Of a stretch of 64,000 nucleotides of DNA, positions 39,464 to 46,924 are shown one piece after another. The position numbers and the translations under genes were made by a program. Origin of the DNA: Elusimicrobiota bacterium (GTDB taxonomy: Bacteria; Elusimicrobiota; Elusimicrobia; FEN-1173); assembly GCA_016721625.1 (NCBI GenBank), contig JADKHR010000001.1, forward strand, positions 2,294,001 to 2,358,000, in the 5' to 3' direction. Every line of letters starts with the position of its first letter. The first letter of the stretch is position 1. The notes below the pieces were generated by a model that was given only the letters and a program-made list of their open reading frames with translations, did not search any database and was not told where the DNA came from.

Positions 39464-40576
39464 ATGACCGATCTCCTTTCATCCATCGGCCCTGTCCAGA
39501 CCCAATCCTTTACTTTTGACCGCCTGATGTTGGCCTCCGGTCAAGAGTTGGGGCCTGTGACGCTCGCCTACCAAACCTATGGCCGGCTGGACGATCGCGG
39601 GGGAAATGCCATCCTCCTTCTTCACGCCCTCACCGGGGACGCCCACGTGGCGGGCCTGGTGGCGGGGGAACCTAAACCCGGCTGGTGGGACCCCATGGTG
39701 GGTCCCGGGAAGGCCTTCGACACCGACAAATACTTTATTGTTTGCTCCAATGTCATCGGGGGCTGTCGCGGGTCCACGGGGCCGGGCTCCACGGATCTGA
39801 AAACAGGAAAACCCTATGGTATTCATTTTCCGGTCGTTACGATCGCCGACATGGTGGAAGCCCAACGCCACTTGATGGACCATCTGGGGGTCCCCGCCTG
39901 GTTGGCGGTGGCGGGGGGGTCCATGGGGGGAATGCAAGCGCTTCAGTGGGCGGCCCGTTACCCCGAGAGGGTGCGGAGCGTGATCCCCATCGCCGCCACG
40001 CTCAAACATTCTCCCCAACAGATCGCTTTCGACGAGGTGGGCCGCCAGGCCATCATGGCGGACCCGGATTGGCGGGGCGGGGATTATTACGGCCACGGCC
40101 AACCCGAGCGGGGTTTGGCGGTGGCGCGGATGATCGGGCACATTACCTACATGTCCGACCAGTCCATGGAGGAAAAATTTTCGCGCCGGATGAAAAATGA
40201 AGGGTTCAAATTCACCTTCGACGCCGAATTCGAAGTCGAAGGCTACCTGCGCAACCGCGGGGCGCATTTCGTCCGCCGGTTCGATGCGAACAGTTACCTC
40301 TACGTGACCCGCGCCATGGACTATTTTGATTTGTCCGGCGACAAACTTTTTAAACCCGGCACGCCGATCCCTCGATTTCTGGTTGTTTCCTTCAAGTCGG
40401 ATTGGCTCTATCCCTCCTATCAGTCGAGGGACATCGTGACCGCCCTCCGCTCGAAGCACGGCGACGTCACCTACGTGGAAGTGAACTCCACCTACGGCCA
40501 CGACGCCTTTTTGGTGGAGTATGACGAGCAAACCCGCCTCATTAAATCGTTCATCGCCAAAACCCATGCGCCCTGA
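39464..40576 (+). CDS. metX: Homoserine O-acetyltransferase
   Basis: Activates homoserine with acetyl-CoA for MetY. 370-residue alpha/beta-hydrolase with LLLHALTGDAHVAG oxyanion region, nucleophile Ser in VAGGSMGGMQALQWA (near residue 153), Asp in SFKSDWLYP and His in YGHDAFL. Together with MetY it gives direct sulfhydrylation. metW overlaps its end by 11 bases, a conserved pairing. Only a weak Shine-Dalgarno lies before the ATG. Confidence 0.94.
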   Translation: MTDLLSSIGPVQTQSFTFDRLMLASGQELGPVTLAYQTYGRLDDRGGNAILLLHALTGDAHVAGLVAGEPKPGWWDPMVGPGKAFDTDKYFIVCSNVIGGCRGSTGPGSTDLKTGKPYGIHFPVVTIADMVEAQRHLMDHLGVPAWLAVAGGSMGGMQALQWAARYPERVRSVIPIAATLKHSPQQIAFDEVGRQAIMADPDWRGGDYYGHGQPERGLAVARMIGHITYMSDQSMEEKFSRRMKNEGFKFTFDAEFEVEGYLRNRGAHFVRRFDANSYLYVTRAMDYFDLSGDKLFKPGTPIPRFLVVSFKSDWLYPSYQSRDIVTALRSKHGDVTYVEVNSTYGHDAFLVEYDEQTRLIKSFIAKTHAP

Positions 40577-41162
40577 CCACGAAGCCATTCTCCGAATGGT
40601 GGAACCCGGCGCCAAGGTTTTGGATCTCGGGTGCGGAAAGGGCGATCTCCTGGCCCTCCTGGTCAAAGAGAAGGGGGTGAAGGCCCAGGGCATCGAACTG
40701 CGGGAAGAATCCATTTACGAATGCGTGGAAAAAGGGCTCACAGTGTTGCACGGAGACATCGAGGGCGGGTTGGGCGAGTTTCCCGACAAATCTTTCGATT
40801 ACGTCATTCTCAATCAAAGCATGCAGGAAACCCGGAACGTGGAGTTCGTTCTGAAAGAGGCCCTGCGGGTCGGAAAAAAGGCCATCATCGGGTTTCCTAA
40901 TATGTGCCACTGGCGCGCCCGGATCGACGTGTTCTTTCGGGGGAGAACCCCGTTGTCCCCCGCCCTGCCTTACCATTGGCACAACACGCCCAACATCCAT
41001 TTCTTGAGCCTGAAAGATTTCGAAGAGTTCTGTCTTGAAAAGGGTCTCCGGGTACTGGCTCGAGAGGGGCTCACCCGAACCGGGCGGGCGCGGATTTGGC
41101 CCAACGTGTTCGGGGAAAGCGCGGTTTTTAAAATAACGGCTGGGGATTTATTCTCTTTATAA
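40566..41162 (+). CDS. metW: Methionine biosynthesis protein MetW
   Basis: 198-residue class I methyltransferase-fold protein: GAKVLDLGCGKGDLLALL, FDYVILNQSMQETRN, GKKAIIGFPNMCHWRARI, YHWHNTPNIHFLSLKDFE, all MetW signatures. MetW works with MetX, probably stimulating homoserine acetylation. The start ATG 40566 lies within the metX 3' end; the upstream part of the open frame is shadow. Confidence 0.94.
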   Translation: MRPDHEAILRMVEPGAKVLDLGCGKGDLLALLVKEKGVKAQGIELREESIYECVEKGLTVLHGDIEGGLGEFPDKSFDYVILNQSMQETRNVEFVLKEALRVGKKAIIGFPNMCHWRARIDVFFRGRTPLSPALPYHWHNTPNIHFLSLKDFEEFCLEKGLRVLAREGLTRTGRARIWPNVFGESAVFKITAGDLFSL

Positions 41163-41233
41163 CGGCGTGGTCCTTTTCCAGATAGGAGGCCACATAGAAC
41201 GCCATGGCCTCGGTGGGGTTCAGTTTCCCATCC

Positions 41234-41266
41234 CTGCAGATTGTCAATTCAATTGACAATCTGCAG
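41234..41266. promoter_or_regulatory. 33-bp perfect palindrome, candidate operator
   Basis: Arms CTGCAGATTGTCAATT (41234-41249) and AATTGACAATCTGCAG (41251-41266) are exact reverse complements around a single C. It lies 13 bases upstream of the -35 box at 41280. There is no T-run after it, so a terminator for metW is less likely. It could be an operator for a dimeric or tetrameric regulator. Confidence 0.6.
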
Positions 41267-41279
41267 AATATGAAAGCGC

Positions 41280-41308
41280 TTGACAAATCGATTATGATTA
41301 GGTATAAA
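41280..41308 (+). promoter_or_regulatory. Promoter of the sulfate porin/transport operon
   Basis: TTGACA (41280-41285), 17 bases, TATAAA (41303-41308). Transcription would start near 41315, directly at the first riboswitch copy. Confidence 0.8.
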
Positions 41309-41315
41309 GTGAAAA

Positions 41316-41384
41316 TTAACGGTGAGGCTTTAAGAACCAACTTGCCCCGACCGGCTTAAAAAGCGCACAGGGGGCTAAAGCGGC
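41316..41384 (+). ncRNA. Candidate SAM-type riboswitch, tandem copy 1
   Basis: Carries the core TAACGGTGAGGCTTTAAGA, ACCAACTTGCCCCG and GGGGGCTAAAGCGG. It lacks the 5' helix present in the other two copies because the promoter -10 box lies immediately upstream. It could be a minimal aptamer. Pseudoknot pairing GCTTTA/TAAAGC is kept. Confidence 0.6.
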
Positions 41385-41407
41385 GAAGTACCAGGGCTCT
41401 GTCATGT

Positions 41408-41444
41408 CCCGTGCCGCTTTTTTAGCCGCACGGGTCTTTTTTTT
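41408..41444 (+). terminator. Terminator of tandem riboswitch 1
   Basis: CCCGTGC...GCACGGG (41408-41434) followed by TCTTTTTTTT. A second full riboswitch-terminator unit lies downstream, so transcription must pass two gates. Confidence 0.8.
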
Positions 41445-41467
41445 GCAGGATCGGATTTGTTGAAGTG

Positions 41468-41586
41468 AACGGCGAGGTCCCAAACCCGTGTCGCCGCGGG
41501 AAAACTGGGGCCACGCCTAACGGCGAGGCTTTAAGAACCAACTTGCCCCGGCCGACTCATCAGAGTGAACAGGGTGCTAAAGCGGT
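41468..41586 (+). ncRNA. Candidate SAM-type riboswitch, tandem copy 2
   Basis: Nearly identical to the metY leader from CTGGGGCCACGCCT onward: CGGCGAGGCTTTAAGA, ACCAACTTGCCCCG, CAGGGTGCTAAAGCGG. It also shares the 5' arm (GGCGAGGTCCC...GGGGCC). It is the second of two in series before the porin gene. Confidence 0.65.
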
Positions 41587-41613
41587 CGAGTTCACGGAAA
41601 ATTATTTTCCTGC

Positions 41614-41651
41614 GACCCGTGCCGCATAACGTGGCACGGGTCTTTTTATTT
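41614..41651 (+). terminator. Terminator of tandem riboswitch 2
   Basis: GACCCGTGCC (41614-41623) pairs with GGCACGGGTC (41633-41642), followed by TTTTTATTT. It ends 34 bases before the porin ATG. Confidence 0.85.
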
Positions 41652-41685
41652 GGACCCGGCCCAAAAAATGAAAAGGAGAAAGACA

Positions 41686-43058
41686 ATGAAGAAGCAATGG
41701 GCAGTGGCCGGGGCGATCGTGTTGAGCGCTTTCGGTTGGACGTCGGTCAAGGCCGAAGATGCTGTCAGCGCCGCCGATCGGTTGATTCAGTTGGAACAGC
41801 GTCAAAGCATCTTAGAGAGGAAATACGAAGTCGATCAAGAAAACGCCGCCGCCAAGGCCAAAGAGACGCCCGTGGTGACGGCGAATTCCAAAGATGGGTT
41901 CAGCGTGAAGGCGCCGGACGGGTCCTTTGTCTTTAAGATCACCGGCGATATTCAGGCGGACAGCCGGTTCTTCTTGAACGATGCCCAGGACACGGCCAAA
42001 GGGTTGACGGACACGTTCCTTCTTCGTCGCGCACGCCCCACGTTTGAAGTGTCCCTTAATAAGTGGATCACGGGGCGACTCCAAACCAACTTCGGCCAGG
42101 GGACCGCGACCATCGAAGACGCCTACATCAACCTGGCGTTTCATCCGTTGGTCCAATTCCGCACGGGCCGTTTCAAAGCGCCGCTGGGCCTCGAGAACCT
42201 GAAATCAAGCACGAAGCTCACTTTTATCGAGCGCGCGCTTCCCACCCAACTGGTGCCGATCTTTGACCAGGGCGTTCAACTGTGGGGAGAACCCTTGGAC
42301 GGCCGTTTGAGTTACGCCTTCGCCGTGACCAACGGCGCCGTGGACGGAACCAACGTGGACAACACCGATACCAACGATCGGAAAGAGTTCACCGGACGCC
42401 TTTTCCTGAAACCGCTCAAGACGTCGGCTCAACCGCTCTTGGCCGGTTTAGGTGTTGGAATTGCCGGATCCACCGGTCGTCAGGTGGGAACGTCCGCCGC
42501 GCCCGGGTTGACGTCGGGCTATAAAACCAACGCGCAAACCAACTTCTTCACGTATACCTCCGGCCGCGCCGTGGCGGCGGGAAATCGGACCCGTTGGTCT
42601 CCCCAGTTGACGTGGTATCCGGGCCGATTCGGGGTTCTGGGGGAATACGTGGCCAGCCGTCAAGCCGTTCAGTCCACGACCACTCTGCAAACCACCGATT
42701 TGACCCATCGCTCCTGGCAGGTGGCGGCGAGCTATGTGTTGACCGGGGAAGACGTGACGGAAAAAGGGGTCACGCCGCGTCAGCCTTACCAGGTCGGGAA
42801 ACCCGGTTGGGGCGCATTGGAAGTGGCGGGCCGTTATTCCCAATTCAATGCGGATAAGGCGACCTTTCCGACCTATGCGTCTTTGACGTCCTCCGCGCAA
42901 ACGGCGCGGTCCTGGACCGGCGGGCTGAACTGGTATGCGACCAATACGGTCAAGATCCAATCCAACTACGAATACACCTCCTTTGATCGGGGGCGGCCGG
43001 GACCGGCCATCGGCCCGTGGAGCGGGCGATTCTGACCCGCGTTCAGCTCGCATTCTAA
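41686..43058 (+). CDS. OprO/OprP-type porin, probably for sulfate (frameshifted at the end)
   Basis: Outer-membrane barrel of about 457 residues. Signal peptide MKKQWAVAGAIVLSAFG..VKA, a short coiled coil (LIQLEQRQSILERKYEVD), then family-typical FKITGDIQADSRFF, DTFLLRRARPTFE and AYINLAFHPLVQFRTGRFKAP. The open frame ends at 43035 as PWSGRF. Adding one G at the five-G run 42989-42993 restores ERAILTRVQLAF and a terminal Phe at 43058, the classic barrel ending. First gene of the riboswitch-controlled sulfate operon, so sulfate rather than phosphate is the likely anion. Start chosen by AAAAGGAG. Confidence 0.82.
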
Positions 43059-43079
43059 TAGCTTAACAGGAGAAACCCC

Positions 43080-44093
43080 ATGTTAAAGCATTCGATTCGG
43101 TTTTTGTCAGCGGTGGCCGTTTTGGGGGTGTGGATCGGTTCCCCCCTGGCCGCCAAAGAAATTAAACTGTTGAACGTCTCCTACGACCCAACGCGGGAGC
43201 TGTATCAAGAGTACAACAAGGCCTTCGCTTCCTACTGGAAGACGAAAACGGGGGACGACGTGACGGTGGAGCAGTCCCACGGTGGTTCCGGCAAACAGGC
43301 CCGGGCGGTCATCGACGGGTTAGACGCCGATGTCGTCACCTTGGCCCTGGCCTACGACGTGGACGCGATCTCGGAGAAAGCGGGGTTGTTCCCGAAGGAT
43401 TGGCAGGAACGCCTTCCGTCGAACAGTTCGCCCTACACCTCCACCATCGTGTTCCTGGTGCGGAAAGGGAATCCCACGGGCGTCAAAGATTGGGACGATC
43501 TCATCCGCCCCGGCGTGACGGTCATCACCCCAAACCCTAAAACTTCCGGCGGCGCCCGCTGGAACTATTTGGCGGCGTGGGGGTATGCCCTGAAGAAGTT
43601 CGGGAGTGAGGCCAAAGCCATGGAGTTCGTGGGTAAGCTCTACAAAAATGTCCCGGTGCTGGATTCGGGCGCTCGGGGAGCGACGGTGACTTTCGTCGAA
43701 CGGGGCATCGGGGACGTTCTGATCGCCTGGGAGAACGAGGCTTTTCTCGCGCTGGAAGATTTAGGGAAAGGCCGGTTTGAAATCGTCATTCCCTCGGTGA
43801 GCATTTTGGCCGAGCCGCCGGTCGCGGTGGTGGACAAAGTGGTGGATCGGCGTGGAACCCGCCGAGTGGCGGAAGAATATCTGAAATATCTCTACACGGT
43901 GGAAGGACAGACGATCGCGGCCAAGCACCACTACCGACCGCGACTGGAAAGCGTAGCGACCGAATACAGCCACCTTTTTCCAAAGGTGAACCTGTTCACC
44001 ATCGATGGATTATTCGGCGGTTGGCAAAAGGCCCAGAAGACCCACTTCGCGGACGGCGGGGTGTTCGACCAAATCTACCAACCCGGGCGGTAA
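43080..44093 (+). CDS. sbp: Sulfate ABC transporter substrate-binding protein
   Basis: 337 residues, periplasmic (signal LSAVAVLGVWIGSPLAA). Family features: LLNVSYDPTRELYQEYN, VEQSHGGSGKQARAVIDGLDADVVTLAL, TPNPKTSGGARWNYLAAWGYA and LIAWENEA. It delivers sulfate or thiosulfate to the CysT/CysW permease encoded downstream. AGGAG precedes the ATG. Confidence 0.94.
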   Translation: MLKHSIRFLSAVAVLGVWIGSPLAAKEIKLLNVSYDPTRELYQEYNKAFASYWKTKTGDDVTVEQSHGGSGKQARAVIDGLDADVVTLALAYDVDAISEKAGLFPKDWQERLPSNSSPYTSTIVFLVRKGNPTGVKDWDDLIRPGVTVITPNPKTSGGARWNYLAAWGYALKKFGSEAKAMEFVGKLYKNVPVLDSGARGATVTFVERGIGDVLIAWENEAFLALEDLGKGRFEIVIPSVSILAEPPVAVVDKVVDRRGTRRVAEEYLKYLYTVEGQTIAAKHHYRPRLESVATEYSHLFPKVNLFTIDGLFGGWQKAQKTHFADGGVFDQIYQPGR

Positions 44094-44108
44094 GGAAAGA
44101 AGGGCGCG

Positions 44109-44138
44109 CCCCGCCCGGGCAGACAGGCCCGGGCGGGG
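44109..44138. other. Strong intercistronic hairpin between sbp and cysT
   Basis: CCCCGCCCGGGC-AGACAG-GCCCGGGCGGGG, a perfect 12-bp stem with a six-base loop and no T-run. It may protect the upstream message from 3' decay and so raise binding protein above permease. Confidence 0.6.
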
Positions 44139-44180
44139 CAGTTCCCCCCTATCGGCCAAAGCGATACAATCTCTGTCTCC

Positions 44181-45017
44181 ATGAAGGCGTTTAAGAAATC
44201 ACCAGGCGTTCTCCCCGGGTTTGGCCTTTCGCTGGGCTTTACCCTGTTCTATCTTTGCCTCATTGTCCTCCTCCCGTTGTCCACCCTGTTTGCCAAGGCT
44301 TTCCATTTAACCGGGCCTGAGTTCTGGGGTATCCTTTCCTCTCCCCGGGTCCTGGCGGCTTTCCGACTCAGTTTTGGGGCCTCCGCCCTGGCGGCCCTGG
44401 TCAATACCGTCTTCGGGCTCTTGGTCGCTTGGGTGTTGGTGCGTTATTCTTTCCCGGGCCGAAAACTGGTGGACGCCATCGTTGATATGCCCTTCGCGTT
44501 GCCCACCGCCGTGGCCGGCATTTCCTTGACCGCCGTTTACGCGCCCACCGGCTGGCTGGGCGCGCCACTGGCCCGATGGGGAATCCAGGCGGCTTTCGCC
44601 CCCCTGGGGGTGGTGATCGCCTTGATCTTTATCGGATTGCCCTTCGTCGTGCGGACCCTTCAGCCGGTGCTGGAGGCCACGGAACCCGACATGGAGGAAG
44701 CCGCCCAGACCCTGGGAGCCTCTCGTTGGCAGACGCTTCGGAGCGTGGTGTTCCCGCCGCTCGTCCCGGCCCTGCTCACAGGGTTCGCCCTTTCCTTCGC
44801 TCGGGGAGTCGGGGAATATGGGTCCGTGGCTTTCATCTCGGGCAACATGCCCATGAAAACGGAGATCGCGCCGCTCCTCATCATGACGAAATTGGAACAA
44901 TACGACTACGCCGGGGCCGCGGCCATCGCCGTGGTCATGCTGGGGATCTCCTTCTCCCTGTTGTTGACGATCAATCTGCTCCAGGCCTGGAGCAGACGGC
45001 GGAGCGGGGAAAAATAA
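44181..45017 (+). CDS. cysT: Sulfate ABC transporter permease CysT
   Basis: 278 residues with about six transmembrane helices. The cytoplasmic EAA loop EEAAQTLGASRWQTLRSV docks the ATPase, and VDMPFALPTAVAGI is typical of CysT/CysU. The stop overlaps the cysW start (TAATG). TACAAT at 44165-44170 could be an internal -10 box but has no good -35. Confidence 0.93.
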   Translation: MKAFKKSPGVLPGFGLSLGFTLFYLCLIVLLPLSTLFAKAFHLTGPEFWGILSSPRVLAAFRLSFGASALAALVNTVFGLLVAWVLVRYSFPGRKLVDAIVDMPFALPTAVAGISLTAVYAPTGWLGAPLARWGIQAAFAPLGVVIALIFIGLPFVVRTLQPVLEATEPDMEEAAQTLGASRWQTLRSVVFPPLVPALLTGFALSFARGVGEYGSVAFISGNMPMKTEIAPLLIMTKLEQYDYAGAAAIAVVMLGISFSLLLTINLLQAWSRRRSGEK

Positions 45018-45904
45018 TGGCCGGCGGCGCTTCTTCCCTCACGCGGATCGGCGGGGCCTCCCCGGCCCGCACTCTCACGGAACCTCGCTGGGTTCAACGG
45101 ATGGCCATCGGGGCCAGTCTTCTGTTTTTAGGACTTTTTCTCGTCGTCCCGCTCCTTTCCGTTTTTGTGAACGCTTTTTCCAAGGGCTTGGCCGTTTTCG
45201 GCCGCGCTGTGGTGGACCCCATGGCCCTGTCGGCGGTCCGCCTTACGCTCTTGACCGCGGCCATCGCCGTGCCGGCCAATCTGGTCTTTGGCCTGGCGGC
45301 TTCCTGGGCCATCGCGCGGTTTCGTTTTCCGGGAAAGAATTTTCTTATCACGCTGATCGATTTACCCTTTTCCGTCTCGCCGGTGATTTCCGGCATGGTG
45401 TTCGTCCTGATGTTTGGGGCCCAAGGCTGGTTCGGCCCCTGGTTGGCCGACCGCGGGATCCGGATTTTGTTCGCCGTCCCGGGGATCGTTCTGGCGACGA
45501 TCTTCGTGACCTTCCCCTTCGTGGCGCGGGAAGTGATCCCGCTGATGCAGTCCCAGGGCACGGAGGAAGAAGAGGCGGCTTTCGTGATGGGCGCCAGCGG
45601 CTGGCAGATGTTTTGGCGCGTGACGCTTCCCAATATCAAATGGGGTTTGCTCTACGGAATCATTCTTTGCAACGCCCGCGCCATGGGCGAATTCGGGGCG
45701 GTCTCGGTCGTGAGCGGCCATATCCGCGGCCGGACCAACACCCTCCCCCTGCACGTGGAAATCCTTTACAACGAATACAATTTTGCCGCCGCCTTCGCCG
45801 TGGCTTCCCTCTTGGCGCTCCTGGCCCTCGTCACCCTCGCCGCCAAAACCTGGGTGGAGTGGCGCTTTCGATCAGAAACCGCGGCCCGGCATCCTGAACT
45901 TTAA
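45017..45904 (+). CDS. cysW: Sulfate ABC transporter permease CysW
   Basis: 295 residues, six predicted membrane helices; contains IDLPFSVSPVISGMVFVLMFG, EAA loop EEEEAAFVMGASGWQMFWRV and FGAVSVVSGHIRGRTNTLPLHVEILYNEY, characteristic of CysW. It pairs with CysT. The expected cysA ATPase does not follow; yjbQ starts one base after the stop codon ends. The open frame begins far upstream inside cysT but the ATG at 45017 is the natural start. Confidence 0.93.
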   Translation: MAGGASSLTRIGGASPARTLTEPRWVQRMAIGASLLFLGLFLVVPLLSVFVNAFSKGLAVFGRAVVDPMALSAVRLTLLTAAIAVPANLVFGLAASWAIARFRFPGKNFLITLIDLPFSVSPVISGMVFVLMFGAQGWFGPWLADRGIRILFAVPGIVLATIFVTFPFVAREVIPLMQSQGTEEEEAAFVMGASGWQMFWRVTLPNIKWGLLYGIILCNARAMGEFGAVSVVSGHIRGRTNTLPLHVEILYNEYNFAAAFAVASLLALLALVTLAAKTWVEWRFRSETAARHPEL

Positions 45905-46315
45905 ATGAAAAGCCATACCGACTACCTCTGGTTGACGACGAAAAAGCGGCGGGAGATTTTGAACATTACTTCGGTCCTGGCCGGTCAGGTGGAAAAAAGC
46001 GGCGTGCGGGAAGGGTTCTGTTTGGTTTCCGCCATGCACATCACCGCCGCCATTTGGGTCAACGACGAGGAACCGGGGCTGAAAGAGGACGTGATGGCGT
46101 GGTTGGAGAAGCTGGCTCCCGCCGGGGACTACCTCCACCACCGCACCGGGGAAGACAACGCCGACGCGCACCTGAAACGCACGCTCATGGGCCACCAAGT
46201 GATTCTCCCCATCACGAAAGGCGCGTTGGACCTGGGCCCCTGGGAACAGATTTTCTACATGGAGTTCGACGGCCAACGGCGGAAGCGGGTGGTGGTCAAA
46301 ATCCTGGGGGAGTGA
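45905..46315 (+). CDS. yjbQ: YjbQ family protein (UPF0047)
   Basis: 136 residues. GFCLVSAMHITAAIWVNDEE, then HLKRTLMGHQVILPITKG, LDLGPWEQIFYMEFDGQRRKR are the conserved UPF0047 segments, with His residues thought to bind metal. Some members have weak thiamin-phosphate-synthase activity; the physiological role is unclear. The start directly abuts the cysW stop, so it is likely cotranscribed. Confidence 0.9.
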   Translation: MKSHTDYLWLTTKKRREILNITSVLAGQVEKSGVREGFCLVSAMHITAAIWVNDEEPGLKEDVMAWLEKLAPAGDYLHHRTGEDNADAHLKRTLMGHQVILPITKGALDLGPWEQIFYMEFDGQRRKRVVVKILGE

Positions 46316-46393
46316 AATCTTCCGTGGCAGGCCCGGCCCCGGATCGCCTGGGCGGGCGCGGGCAGGTCAACAGGAGGAGATGGTTCCGGGCCC

Positions 46394-46422
46394 TTGCAAA
46401 AAGGGCGGATTGGAGTCATACT
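46394..46422 (+). promoter_or_regulatory. Promoter of the metal-efflux operon, predicted leaderless
   Basis: TTGCAA (46394-46399), 17 bases, CATACT (46417-46422), then six bases to the ATG of the first gene. No MerR-type 19-20 bp spacer is seen, so classical CueR control is unlikely. Confidence 0.6.
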
Positions 46423-46428
46423 CTGGTT

Positions 46429-46830
46429 ATGCGACGGTCGGCGGTTGCGCTTTGCGGGCTTTTCCTATTCGGGGTCTATGCCCTGCCGGGGAAGGTTTGC
46501 CCCAATGGGCATGAAACGGCGGCCCGGCCGGCCGCAGAGCGGTCGGACCTTCCGCCTTGCCATCGAAAAATGGCGGCCCACAAAGCGGGGCCCGGCGTTC
46601 CTTGCGACACCATGGTGTGCTGTCTCGTTCCAGAAGCGACCCGGGGGGCGACGACGGCGGTGGCACTGCCTTCACCTCGTTTTTCCGGCACATTGGTCGC
46701 GTCTTCCGTCCTCACGGTTACGCCGGTTCCGGATTTTGTTTCCCGCATTTGTTTTGAAGCCCAGGCCCCTCCCGGGGTTTTGGGACGATTCCCCTCGCAC
46801 ACTTCTCCTCGCGGTCCTCCCCTGGCCTAA
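46429..46830 (+). CDS. Small exported Cys/His protein at the head of the efflux operon
   Basis: 133 residues with a signal-like N-terminus (SAVALCGLFLFGVYALPG). The mature region contains VCPNGHE, CHRKMAAH and CDTMVCC, six Cys plus His residues that could bind soft metals such as Cu or Ag. No family recognised. Small metal-binding proteins often precede cusCBA-type genes. The start is supported by the promoter placement six bases upstream. Confidence 0.6.
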   Translation: MRRSAVALCGLFLFGVYALPGKVCPNGHETAARPAAERSDLPPCHRKMAAHKAGPGVPCDTMVCCLVPEATRGATTAVALPSPRFSGTLVASSVLTVTPVPDFVSRICFEAQAPPGVLGRFPSHTSPRGPPLA

Positions 46831-46924
46831 ACGGGCGGGGGCACCGTTCTTTCCCCGCTCTGTCTGAACCGGCCCCGCTTTTGCGGGGACGGCATTCGTG
46901 CGTTTGCGTAGCATAGGGGGAAAA

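Noticed and set aside
39479..40714. 411-codon minus-strand frame across metX
   Set aside because: Antisense shadow of metX and of the start of metW; composition is His/Gly/Arg-rich with no recognisable family.
41128..41340. 70-codon minus-strand frame between metW and the riboswitches
   Set aside because: It overlaps the metW end, crosses the palindrome and the promoter, and shows no family resemblance.
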